Source: Eubacterium sp. AF22-9 (GTDB taxonomy: Bacteria; Bacillota; Clostridia; Lachnospirales; Lachnospiraceae). From it: DNA of 39,185 nucleotides. The DNA lies in contig QRVH01000022.1 in NCBI GenBank assembly GCA_003458705.1, positions 1 through 39,185 of the forward strand, written 5' to 3'. Both the position numbers and the translations under genes were made by a program. The notes beneath the pieces were generated by a model. That model had not been told where the DNA came from. It saw nothing but the letters and a program-made list of their open reading frames with translations, and did no database searches. Shown here one piece after another: positions 32,137 to 39,185 of this stretch. Each line of letters begins with the position of its first letter. The stretch's first letter is position 1.

Positions 32137-32864
32137 TTAATTGTTAATGAACCAAGCGATGTTCCAGATGATGTTGCCGTCATAGAAGACCCGGCTACTG
32201 AACTGGCATCGCTTTCTTTTACCTGAAAAAGTACCACAACATCTTTACTTGCACCTGCTGCAAGACTTACATTTTTCAATGCTGTTATATCATTCTTCAA
32301 TATTGATGCATAATTACCTACACCAGTTCCTCCAACTTCAAGTTTAAATGTTACATTACCTGAAGAATTGAGTGTTACTGCCTGTCCACTTGTATTAGTA
32401 AGTGTAAGTTCAACTGCAACCACCTTATATCCTTGCTGTGCAGGCACAGATACATAATCATCCAATGGATAAGCACTTCCTGTAACATAATCCTTATATC
32501 TGACTGTTACACCATTAAGTCCTAAAACTGCCGGAAGATTCCCCATTAAATCTGTTGACGCTGTTCCTGCTGCATTAGAAGCAGATGCTGAAGCAGAAGG
32601 TTTATGTGAATTAACGGACTGACTCTGTGATGGTGTCTGTGTACTGCTGTTAGTACCGGCAGTTGTTGTAACACCTGTCTTCTGTGCAGTATTAAGCTTC
32701 TGGTACTTCCATTCATTATCATATGAATACTTAAGAAGGGTTCCTGCTATATATTCTGCTACAAGGTCATTCTCTTCATTAGTCAGTGATATATCATTCT
32801 TACCACAGCCTGTAAGTGCTGCCATACACAATAGTACAAGCAGACCTGTTATAACTTTTTTCAT
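32133..32864 (-). CDS. Lipoprotein with DUF4352-like domain
   Basis: The 243-aa protein starts with a signal and lipobox LTGC (Cys20), followed by an acidic stretch with ISLTNEENDLVAEYIAGTLL, a Ser/Thr/Gln-rich linker (about 65-105), and an immunoglobulin-like region near 140-215 (YKVVAVELTLTNTSGQAVTL, SLAAGASKDVVVLFQV). This resembles DUF4352-type domains of cell-surface lipoproteins. It is downstream of the two-component genes on the same strand and has a likely promoter of its own, so it may report or respond to envelope state. Function is unknown. Confidence 0.85.
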   Translation of the reverse strand: MKKVITGLLVLLCMAALTGCGKNDISLTNEENDLVAEYIAGTLLKYSYDNEWKYQKLNTAQKTGVTTTAGTNSSTQTPSQSQSVNSHKPSASASASNAAGTASTDLMGNLPAVLGLNGVTVRYKDYVTGSAYPLDDYVSVPAQQGYKVVAVELTLTNTSGQAVTLNSSGNVTFKLEVGGTGVGNYASILKNDITALKNVSLAAGASKDVVVLFQVKESDASSVAGSSMTATSSGTSLGSLTIN

Positions 32865-32944
32865 ATATTGTTCCTCAAATCCCTTTTAAAATCATTATTG
32901 CCGTCCATAAAGAATAATCATATTATTCCAAAACGCTTATAATA

Positions 32945-32972
32945 ATTATATCATATTATGATTTACAATCAA
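32945..32972 (-). promoter_or_regulatory. Promoter of the DUF4352-like lipoprotein gene
   Basis: TTGATT (32967-32972), 16-base spacer and TATAAT (32945-32950) on the minus strand. The -35 box lies inside the last codons of the kinase gene. Confidence 0.6.
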
Positions 32973-34632
32973 GATTAAACCAGAATTCTACACCATCAGA
33001 TACATTTCTGACACCATACTCCTGCCCCATTGAATCCATAATAGCCTTTACAATAGACAGTCCTATTCCATTACCTCCATATTCTCTTGTTCTCGCTTTA
33101 TCAGTCTTGTAGAACTTCTCCCATATTCTTTCAAGATCTTCATCAGCAATATTTTTTCCACTATTATATACAGTAACGGTAATAGTTCCTCCATTCTCTG
33201 ATTTTTCAGTTCTCACCTCAATTGCACGCTTTCCATCACAGTGATTAAGTGCATTAGATATATAATTAGTAAGCACTTCCTCTGTCTTGTATTCATCAGC
33301 CCACACATAATTATGCTCATTACGGTTATCAAATACTATACTCATATTCTTTTGTCCCGCTCTTATTGCATTGGCATCTGCTACAGAAGCAATAAGCTCA
33401 TTAATATCAAATCTCTCCATCTCAGGCTCATCATTTCCGAATTCAATCTGATTAAGTGTAAGAAGTCGCTTAACCATTGTATTCATCTTGTTTGCCTCGT
33501 CCATAATAACATCACAATAAAATTCCATGCTTTCAGGATCATCTGTTATGCCTTCCTTAAGCCCCTCAGCATATCCTTGTATAAGTGCAATAGGAGTCTT
33601 TAACTCATGAGATACATTTGAAAGAAAATCTGTTCTCATTATCTCAAGCTTTTCTTTTTTATCAATATCTTTCTTAAGTTCAAGGTTAGCCTTCTTAAGC
33701 TCAGCAATATTCTGTTCAAGCTTCTCAGACATATTGTTCATGCTCTTTCCAAGCAGACCAATCTCTCCCTTATCACTTCCCTCATATCTTGCATCAAAAT
33801 CCATCTCTGACATCTTCTCAGCAATATTAGAAAGCTGCTTAATCGGTCTGGTAATATATGTTGATACTACAAATGCTGCAATTATACCAACAGCAAGAAT
33901 TGCTCCTCCAACATACTTAATAAGAGTTGTCGATATATTTACATTATCTTTTATTCCCTGGATAGGAGTTCTTAATATAATTGAATATCCATTGTCAAGT
34001 GTACCCCATATCTCAAGATAGTAATCTCCAAGCCTTTCATCATACACCTTCTGTAATGTGTAATTATCATTGGAGCTTATAATTGTCCTGTTCTCAACAA
34101 GTGATGTACCTGACATATCAATAATATCTTCCAGACGTTTCTTATGGTCTTTCTTATCATCCATATCAGCAGGGTTGGCTGAATCAGTGCCATCAGTTGC
34201 ATTATCAGAAGAATTATCTACCGATTCATCATTCGGATTCTTAGGCTCCGGTGCTTTATCAGGAGAACCATTATTCTTAAAAATGTCCCCATTAAATATA
34301 CTCATACGGAGTCTCTCCATCATTGAATCGTCTCCCTGGGTACTTACATATATGGTACACCAGCTGCTGTCAACCACAAGCACTGATATTCCCTTTGCTG
34401 TAGATATGTTCTCCATATCTGCACACATAGTATCTTTGTCTATCTGAGAATCTGTGTACTTCTGCATAATGTCATTAACATTTTCATATGAACTTATCAT
34501 ACTTTTCTGCTTACGGTTCATATATACTTTCTCAGAAAAAATGCTGTTAAATCCAATAAGCATTGCTACCAGACATGTAACTGTTGCTACCAGAAGAAGT
34601 GTAATCTTGAATTTAATAGAATGTATCTTCAT
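32956..34632 (-). CDS. HAMP/HisKA sensor histidine kinase
   Basis: This 558-aa kinase has one membrane segment near residues 8-28, an outside domain of about 200 residues with a Pro/Asn/Asp-rich low-complexity insert (about 115-160), a second membrane segment (about 235-258), HAMP, a coiled coil (NIAELKKANLELKKDIDKKE) and then HisKA with DFLSNVSHELKTPIALIQGY. The ATPase part has NYISNALNHC (N-box), GIGLSIVKAI and WEKFYKTDKART. It should sense an envelope signal and phosphorylate the regulator whose gene precedes it by 27 bases. Confidence 0.94.
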   Translation of the reverse strand: MKIHSIKFKITLLLVATVTCLVAMLIGFNSIFSEKVYMNRKQKSMISSYENVNDIMQKYTDSQIDKDTMCADMENISTAKGISVLVVDSSWCTIYVSTQGDDSMMERLRMSIFNGDIFKNNGSPDKAPEPKNPNDESVDNSSDNATDGTDSANPADMDDKKDHKKRLEDIIDMSGTSLVENRTIISSNDNYTLQKVYDERLGDYYLEIWGTLDNGYSIILRTPIQGIKDNVNISTTLIKYVGGAILAVGIIAAFVVSTYITRPIKQLSNIAEKMSEMDFDARYEGSDKGEIGLLGKSMNNMSEKLEQNIAELKKANLELKKDIDKKEKLEIMRTDFLSNVSHELKTPIALIQGYAEGLKEGITDDPESMEFYCDVIMDEANKMNTMVKRLLTLNQIEFGNDEPEMERFDINELIASVADANAIRAGQKNMSIVFDNRNEHNYVWADEYKTEEVLTNYISNALNHCDGKRAIEVRTEKSENGGTITVTVYNSGKNIADEDLERIWEKFYKTDKARTREYGGNGIGLSIVKAIMDSMGQEYGVRNVSDGVEFWFNLDCKS

Positions 34633-34659
34633 CTTTCATTGCCTTCCTTATACACAGAA

Positions 34660-35337
34660 TCAGTCAACAATAAACTTGTAGCCCATGCCCCAGATAGTCT
34701 TGATATAATCGCCCTTATCACCCATCTTTTTTCTTAACTTCTTAACATGGGTATCAATAGTTCTTGCATCACCATAGTAATCATAATTCCATACATTGTT
34801 AAGAATCTTCTCTCTTGACAATGCAAGTCCTTTATTCTCAACGAAATAAGTAAGCAGTTCAAATTCTTTATAGCTTAACTCGATCTCTTCTCCGTCAATC
34901 TTAACAATATGTGCGGCTTTATCTATAGTAATTCCGCCTATCTCGATTATCTCGTTACTGTCAACGCCATATGCACGCCTTATAATTGCATCAACTCTCG
35001 CTGTAAGTATCTTAGGCGAAAATGGCTTGGCAATATATTCGTCAGCTCCACATTCAAAGCCTTGTAGTTCATCCATCTCCTCGCCCTTTGCTGTAAGCAT
35101 TATAATAGGAACTTTAGAATCCTTTCTTATCTGCCTGCACACTTCCCAGCCATCCATTCTTGGCATCATAACATCAAGAATTATAAGTGCAATATCTTTA
35201 TTCTCCATAAATGTATCTACAGCTTCTACACCATCAGCCGCTTCAATAACAGCATATCCTTTTCTTGTAAGGAAATCACTTACAAGCTTTCTCATTCTGC
35301 TTTCATCATCTACTACTAAAACCTTCATCTTATCCAT
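34660..35337 (-). CDS. OmpR-family response regulator
   Basis: This 225-aa regulator has a receiver domain with VVDDESRMR, the phosphoacceptor Asp in IILDVMMPRMDGWEV, Thr in IMLTAKGEE and Lys in IAKPFSPKIL. The C-terminal winged helix contains LTYFVENKGLALSREKILNN and DTHVKKLRKKMGDKGDYIKT. It is a VanR/PhoP-like arrangement with the HisKA kinase directly downstream. The likely target set is unknown; the neighbouring lipoprotein gene is a candidate. The start codon follows GAGGATTAC. Confidence 0.95.
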   Translation of the reverse strand: MDKMKVLVVDDESRMRKLVSDFLTRKGYAVIEAADGVEAVDTFMENKDIALIILDVMMPRMDGWEVCRQIRKDSKVPIIMLTAKGEEMDELQGFECGADEYIAKPFSPKILTARVDAIIRRAYGVDSNEIIEIGGITIDKAAHIVKIDGEEIELSYKEFELLTYFVENKGLALSREKILNNVWNYDYYGDARTIDTHVKKLRKKMGDKGDYIKTIWGMGYKFIVD

Positions 35338-35431
35338 ATGTAATCCTCACTTTCACGGTGAATTAATTATCTATATACTATCTGATAAATATGTTTAAAA
35401 TGTGTACTCTGCTCATATATTTATATTATGA

Positions 35432-36079
35432 CTACTTTGTTGACTGCTGTGATGATGATTTTAAAGACTGCTTTGATTCAAGTTCCGCTTCCCTTGAATT
35501 AAGCTCTTTCTCTTTTTCCTTTAACTTGGCTTCCTTAGATTCAAGCTCTGTCTGCCATGAAGAATACTTATTCTGCACATTTACTTCATAATTAATCACA
35601 TTCGAATTAGAACTTGTCCTAAGAATAAAGAACATCGCAATTATTGCAATAACCAAGAACACATTTATAATCATAATTCTCATAAAATTGTTCTTATATT
35701 TTGCAACCTGGATTGAGAGTGTATGCAGTTCGCTCCTGTGCTCATTTCTTTCACGTCTTCTGTCAATCGCAATCTGTGTTTCACTCTTTACCGGAATCGG
35801 CTTAATCTTATCATCTGGAATATCTGGTGAATTATACAGAAACTGCTGTAAATTCTTGAGATAATTAAGCCCAATGGATGTATAAAATAACTGTCTGTCA
35901 ATTATCTTATTATACAACACATACACCTGTTTCGGATCTTTACTGTCCGTCTTTCCAGACAGATACTTAATAGCATTCATCTCATCTTTTGCTTCCTGCG
36001 CTTCCTGCTTCGTCTTAAAAGTATATCCGCCGACAACAAAGCCTTTTTCCTTATTATTAACATTTTTATTATCGCTCAT
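35432..36079 (-). CDS. Membrane protein with C-terminal coiled coil
   Basis: I do not recognise this protein of about 215 aa. It starts with a charged region (GFVVGGYTFKTKQEAQEAKDE), then a helical middle with DRQLFYTSIGLNYLKNLQQF, a basic stretch (AIDRRRERNEHRSE), one membrane segment (IMIINVFLVIAIIAMFFIL, near 136-155), and a highly charged coiled coil (ELESKEAKLKEKEKELNSRE) with a serine/glutamine tail. Probably the first part is cytoplasmic and the coiled coil outside. The open frame extends to a GTG at 36088; ATG 36079 is preferred. It follows the HD-domain gene by 53 bases. Confidence 0.75.
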   Translation of the reverse strand: MSDNKNVNNKEKGFVVGGYTFKTKQEAQEAKDEMNAIKYLSGKTDSKDPKQVYVLYNKIIDRQLFYTSIGLNYLKNLQQFLYNSPDIPDDKIKPIPVKSETQIAIDRRRERNEHRSELHTLSIQVAKYKNNFMRIMIINVFLVIAIIAMFFILRTSSNSNVINYEVNVQNKYSSWQTELESKEAKLKEKEKELNSREAELESKQSLKSSSQQSTK

Positions 36080-36132
36080 AAACTCCACTTCCCACGCACA
36101 TTTTTGTTAATTGTAACATTAAATCTCATTAT

Positions 36133-36618
36133 CTACAAACCAAACATCTCCCGGCATATCTTTTTGCCGCTTTCCGTCTTAAAAATGTTATTATATGCTT
36201 TCAATGCTGCATCCTTTGTAAGATTATCATCACATATGTTAACCAAGAAATCTGCCTCAACAAGTATCTGGTAGTCAATGCCGTCAATATTATTGTAAGT
36301 ATGGTGATGTCCTATCAGATACTGCACTCTTTCTGATACTTCACTGTCAAAGCCAAGCCTGTCAAGAAGTCTTGCGGCAATAGCAGGACCTTCTTTTTCC
36401 TGCAGCTTACCGCCACACTCTCCATATTTTTCTTCACATGTATGAATCCCGATATCATGTGTGAGTGCCGCTGTTTCAATTATAAAAAGACATTTGTCAT
36501 CAACATTTTCCATCTGTGCAATCAGCTTTGCATAGCTGTGAACCTTGCAAAAATGCTGTATTCTCTTAGCGTCTCCCTTATATAATTCAATCATTGCCAT
36601 ATGAAGTCTGTTAATCAT
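36133..36618 (-). CDS. HD-domain protein
   Basis: This 161-aa protein is a small HD phosphohydrolase. The metal site is visible in order: HFCKVHSYAK, ALTHDIGIHTCEEK, the histidines of LIGHHHTYNN, and EADFLVNI. Family members hydrolyse phosphate bonds of nucleotides or similar molecules, but the substrate cannot be read from sequence. The ATG follows AAAAGGAGA. It starts 11 bases after the LUD-domain gene and forms an operon with it. Confidence 0.88.
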   Translation of the reverse strand: MINRLHMAMIELYKGDAKRIQHFCKVHSYAKLIAQMENVDDKCLFIIETAALTHDIGIHTCEEKYGECGGKLQEKEGPAIAARLLDRLGFDSEVSERVQYLIGHHHTYNNIDGIDYQILVEADFLVNICDDNLTKDAALKAYNNIFKTESGKKICREMFGL

Positions 36619-36629
36619 AGTTTCTCCTT

Positions 36630-37256
36630 TTAATAACCAAGTGTATCATTTACAAGTATTACATGTATTCTTCCGACATGGCGTGAATATCTTGTAATCA
36701 GGAACTGGCAGCATAATGTGTCTGGTGATTTGCAGTCAAAGCATTTTCCGGTTGTCTTGCAGGGTGTCTTGACATCAAAATTCTGTGCATTAGTTGGTGC
36801 AGCTATATTTCTTGCACGCTTCATTGCCGAATCGAGGTCTGAACAGACTTTATTCATTCCAACTATAAAGATTACCTTCTTTGGTCCCTGCGCTATGCAT
36901 GAAACACGGTTAGAATTGCCATCAATATTTACAAGTATTCCATCACTTGTCATTGCATTTGCACTTGATAAGAACACATCAGCGTCATATGAAGCCAGAA
37001 GTCCCTCTCTTGGAGTCATCTTAGAGCGGTCTATATAATTGTAATTACCCTCCTTCAAAGCCTCCACAAGTCCAATCTCCTGCGCGCTGTGACAGCCGCC
37101 CATAGCAATTGTGCTTTCCTCGTCAATTAACTCCAAAGCTTGCTTTAAAGCAGCTTCTTTATCCTCTGCATAATATCCTGACATATTTCGTGACTGTAAG
37201 CCATTAATTACAGTCTGTGCCAGTACTTCATTTCTTTTCTTTACATTTTCGTCCAT
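36630..37256 (-). CDS. LUD-domain protein (lactate-utilization LutC-like fold)
   Basis: The product of about 208 aa belongs to the LUD (DUF162) family, related to LutC/YkgG. It shows GGCHSAQEIGLVEAL near 55-70, SSANAMTSDGILVNIDGNSNRV, the block GMNKVCSDLDSAMKR, and a cysteine-rich end CKTTGKCFDCKSPDTLCCQF of the stand-alone form. Those cysteines suggest a metal or Fe-S site. ATG at 37254-37256 has GGAGG at the right distance, and an extended -10 lies 40 bases upstream; the open frame to 37307 runs through that promoter. Stand-alone LUD proteins have no certain function. Confidence 0.88.
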   Translation of the reverse strand: MDENVKKRNEVLAQTVINGLQSRNMSGYYAEDKEAALKQALELIDEESTIAMGGCHSAQEIGLVEALKEGNYNYIDRSKMTPREGLLASYDADVFLSSANAMTSDGILVNIDGNSNRVSCIAQGPKKVIFIVGMNKVCSDLDSAMKRARNIAAPTNAQNFDVKTPCKTTGKCFDCKSPDTLCCQFLITRYSRHVGRIHVILVNDTLGY

Positions 37257-37295
37257 GCTTGTATCCTCCAGTCTATGTAAATATTTAGTATGCTT

Positions 37296-37301
37296 ATTAT
37301 A
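37296..37301 (-). promoter_or_regulatory. Extended -10 promoter of the LUD/HD operon
   Basis: The minus strand reads TGTGCTATAATAAGC with TATAAT at 37296-37301, an extended -10 with no clear -35. Confidence 0.6.
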
Positions 37302-37352
37302 GCACAAATTCTTTTACTTCCTTTATGCTTCATAACAAAATAAATGTAGTTC

Positions 37353-38315
37353 TTATGAGTTATCCATAACATTTTCTACATAAAATTTAAGGAAATCATG
37401 TATCTCCATATTATATTCTTTCTCAAATCTTTTTCTAACATTTTCTTCCAGCTCCGATCTTTCGTGAAATGAATCTTCATAATATCTGACCATGCTTTCA
37501 ACTACATTCTGACAAAATGGTGTTCTGTTATGTATTCCATTTAATTTTTTATCATCCCAGTTAAAACCATATGTAACGCCATACTCTTTTTCTTTGTACA
37601 AAATACAAAAACCATAGTCGCCGCCATCTCGGGTCAATATTGGAGATGTAAAGCTTGTACGAGCCAATACAATATCTCTGTTAGCTTCATAAACCCCATA
37701 AATAATATTTATATTATGGCTTTCAATATTGAAATCCCCAAATTTTCTGTTACCTATCAGTTGTCTTCTCTGAGCATCTGTCAATTCAACCAGACTTAAA
37801 TCTATGCTTATTTCATCACTATCAATATAATCCTCCTGCCAATCAGCATGTTTATTAGATATCTGCTCACTTTTTTCTTCATCAACCACATTATCCTGAA
37901 TGAAATCCAACTGTTCAGTATTATCATTGCTGTTTACCCAATCTTTATCTTGTATAAAACACTTAGGATTTTCAGAAATTCTTTGCAGATTAGTAGCAAA
38001 TAACTGAAGATGTTTTCGCTGAAATTTTAAATCCGTACCAAACTGTCTGTTGACTGCCGACATTTTTACAGATATTTTTCCATACTGTGATTCACCATCA
38101 AATTTTATTTCCTTACCACCAAGAACATTTTCAACTTCAACATTTTTTATACTGTCATTCTTTATGATATAACATTTATAAAACTTTCCCCACAAGTCAA
38201 ACACAGCCACCAGAACATTTTCATCAGTTGTTGCAACAAATGCCTTGCAATCAGATATGGAATGTCCATGGTGCATTATAATATAAGATATCCTGTCTCC
38301 ATCTGGTTCTTCCAT
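37353..38315 (-). CDS. Hypothetical protein, possibly frameshifted at its N-terminus
   Basis: I do not recognise this 320-aa protein. It is strongly AT-rich, has no signal or membrane segment, and holds an acidic middle (about 130-180: DNTEQLDFIQDNVVDEEKSE) between two folded-looking parts. The C-terminal part contains DYGFCILYKEKEYGVTYGFN. The ATG at 38315 has no good ribosome site. Upstream, ATG at about 38366 gives MKSLK and then a stop; removing one A in the run CTTAAAACAAG would join it in frame as MKSLKQDEFTHGDEILVDME. Base composition differs from the housekeeping genes, suggesting an accessory gene. No function proposed. Confidence 0.65.
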   Translation of the reverse strand: MEEPDGDRISYIIMHHGHSISDCKAFVATTDENVLVAVFDLWGKFYKCYIIKNDSIKNVEVENVLGGKEIKFDGESQYGKISVKMSAVNRQFGTDLKFQRKHLQLFATNLQRISENPKCFIQDKDWVNSNDNTEQLDFIQDNVVDEEKSEQISNKHADWQEDYIDSDEISIDLSLVELTDAQRRQLIGNRKFGDFNIESHNINIIYGVYEANRDIVLARTSFTSPILTRDGGDYGFCILYKEKEYGVTYGFNWDDKKLNGIHNRTPFCQNVVESMVRYYEDSFHERSELEENVRKRFEKEYNMEIHDFLKFYVENVMDNS

Positions 38316-38396
38316 ATCAACCAGAATCTCATCTCCGTGTGTAAACTCATCTTGTTTTAAGACTTTTCATAACCCTGCCATATTATTGTATAATTT

Positions 38397-38870
38397 CTAC
38401 TTAATACTCATAACAAACTTTTCAAGCTTCTCTTCATTATCCTTTGCAGCATTACTATTGCGGTCTGCTAACGCAACCTGATTTTTTAGATTCTTAAGAC
38501 TCTTTGACAGCTGCAGAAGGCATCTGTCATTGTCACCACCACCGCTGAATGTAAACACAGCATCAATTTTATCTGCCACGCCGTAATTCTTTATAAATGT
38601 GTTGACTGGAGACGCAGGCATTCCTGCCCATACCGGCATACCTAATATAATTTCATCATAATAATCTATGTTATCAGGAACACCTTTTATCTTAGGTCTC
38701 CTTCCAAATGTTGACTGCATTCCTCCGACAAGCATCTGTCTTACTGTATTCTTAGGTAATGGCTTAACTAAATCTATCTCAAAGATTTTTGCTCCCAACT
38801 TTCTTGCAATAACCTTTGCAGCTTCCTTTGTATTTCCTGATAATGAATAATAAACAACAGCTCTGTTCAT
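38397..38870 (-). CDS. Flavodoxin-family protein
   Basis: This 157-aa FMN protein has the flavodoxin phosphate loop VVYYSLSGNTKEAAKVIA at the N-terminus (residues 5-22), the flavin-side segment IILGMPVWAGMPASPVNTFI and a late FTFSGGGDNDRCL. It should be a cytoplasmic electron carrier or oxidoreductase replacing ferredoxin in some reactions; the partner is unknown. The ATG follows AAGGAGGAG, and a good promoter is 34 bases upstream. Confidence 0.92.
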   Translation of the reverse strand: MNRAVVYYSLSGNTKEAAKVIARKLGAKIFEIDLVKPLPKNTVRQMLVGGMQSTFGRRPKIKGVPDNIDYYDEIILGMPVWAGMPASPVNTFIKNYGVADKIDAVFTFSGGGDNDRCLLQLSKSLKNLKNQVALADRNSNAAKDNEEKLEKFVMSIK

Positions 38871-38903
38871 AGCTGGCTCCTCCTTACTTATGTGATTGTA
38901 CTT

Positions 38904-38932
38904 ATTTTACGCTATTGAGTATTGTGTGGCAA
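38904..38932 (-). promoter_or_regulatory. Sigma-A promoter of the flavodoxin gene
   Basis: TTGCCA (38927-38932), 17-base spacer and TAAAAT (38904-38909) on the minus strand. Confidence 0.75.
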
Positions 38933-38984
38933 GTGAACTTGGTGTTTTGGACTTTCTTGTGACTTTCCTCCGCTTCAACGTCCA

Positions 38985-39185
38985 ATTCACCGTGTATCCA
39001 CCTCCCCCACAAAAGGGAGTCGAATTCTTCGCTCCGCTCCGGTCGGCGCAAAGCGAGGTCCACTGGACCTCGTGCGCCCCTGTCCAAAAACCCGGCTACG
39101 CCATGTTTTATCCATTAATATGACTCCCCTCTGGTCCATAGGAAAAAGGGAGCGAAGAAGCTCACGCTTCCTCACTCCCTTTTTT
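38985..39185. repeat. GC-rich palindromic segment at the window edge
   Basis: The stretch is much richer in G and C than its surroundings. It has a strong hairpin: GGCGCA (39045-39050) plus CGAGGTCC (39054-39061) pairing with GGACCTCG (39065-39072) plus TGCGCC (39073-39078), loop ACT. Further complementary blocks are GGGAGTC (39015-39021) with GACTCCC (39122-39128), and TTCTTCGCTCC (39025-39035) with GGAGCGAAGAA (39149-39159). Open frames here are short and have no ribosome sites, so I do not call genes. It may be a repetitive or MITE-like element, or a structured RNA, cut by the window end. Confidence 0.5.
39144..39185 (+). terminator. Terminator-like hairpin at the right edge
   Basis: AAAAAGGGAG with GAAGAAGC on the left arm and GCTTCCTC with ACTCCCTTTTTT on the right arm form an imperfect stem around the loop TCAC, with A and T tracts on either side. 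It could end transcripts from either direction; the downstream side is beyond the window. Confidence 0.55.

Noticed and set aside
38902..39175. Overlapping small open frames on both strands at the right edge
   Set aside because: They arise from GC-rich sequence with few stops, lack ribosome sites, and conflict with the palindromic structure and the flavodoxin promoter.
1..39185. CRISPR arrays, insertion-sequence transposases, tRNA or rRNA genes
   Set aside because: I looked for evenly spaced repeats, transposase-like proteins and tRNA/rRNA signatures and found none that hold up.

Overview
The window comes from a low-GC Gram-positive bacterium, most likely a pectin-using Lachnospiraceae close to Lachnospira (Eubacterium) eligens. 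The basis is AT-rich codon use, strong AAGGAGG-type ribosome sites, SepF, ScpA/ScpB, CoaX, an ATP-type PEP carboxykinase, a signal-less pectinesterase and LytTR/GHKL signalling. The family placement is inference. Almost all genes lie on the minus strand; the plus-strand genes are a DUF378 protein, an HPr-like protein, YihY, an RpiB-like isomerase and the pectinesterase.

Region by region. 0-4.5 kb: a lipoprotein gene with a LytTR-type operator and promoter, and a probable operon of sodium/proline symporter, LytTR response regulator and GHKL kinase. The regulator is frameshifted in an A7 run inside its DNA-binding domain. 4.5-12 kb: a YkuD-fold protein without catalytic cysteine, a cytidylate-kinase-like protein, then a run hlyD-like, yggS, sepF, aroB, lspA, rluD and an unknown gene. 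12-16.2 kb: DUF378 gene, coaBC, coaX, mtaB and a His-less HPr homologue. 16.2-24.3 kb: a housekeeping run scpA, scpB, M18 aminopeptidase, prmA, rsmE, nifS, thiI, and a divergent yihY that carries a one-base frameshift. 24.2-29.9 kb: SpoIID-like protein, a 6S RNA gene, pckA, a sigma-70-like protein lacking the promoter-recognition regions, and an RpiB-like isomerase. 30-32.9 kb: bioY with a BirA-type operator, a GNAT enzyme, pectinesterase and a lipoprotein. 32.9-39.2 kb: an OmpR/HisKA two-component system, a coiled-coil membrane protein, HD and LUD proteins, an unknown 320-aa protein, flavodoxin, and a GC-rich palindromic segment at the right edge.

The most interesting signals are (1) the LytTR system with its 21-bp-spaced palindromic operator next to a variable lipoprotein gene, (2) the sigma-like protein lacking regions 2.3-2.4 and 4, encoded 2-3 kb from 6S RNA, (3) a two-hairpin intercistronic repeat present twice, (4) the YkuD homologue with a rewritten active site, and (5) the bioY control region. 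Two clear homopolymer frameshifts, and a possible third, may be sequencing errors and should be checked in reads before biology is built on them. Nothing was computed; all calls are from reading the sequence.
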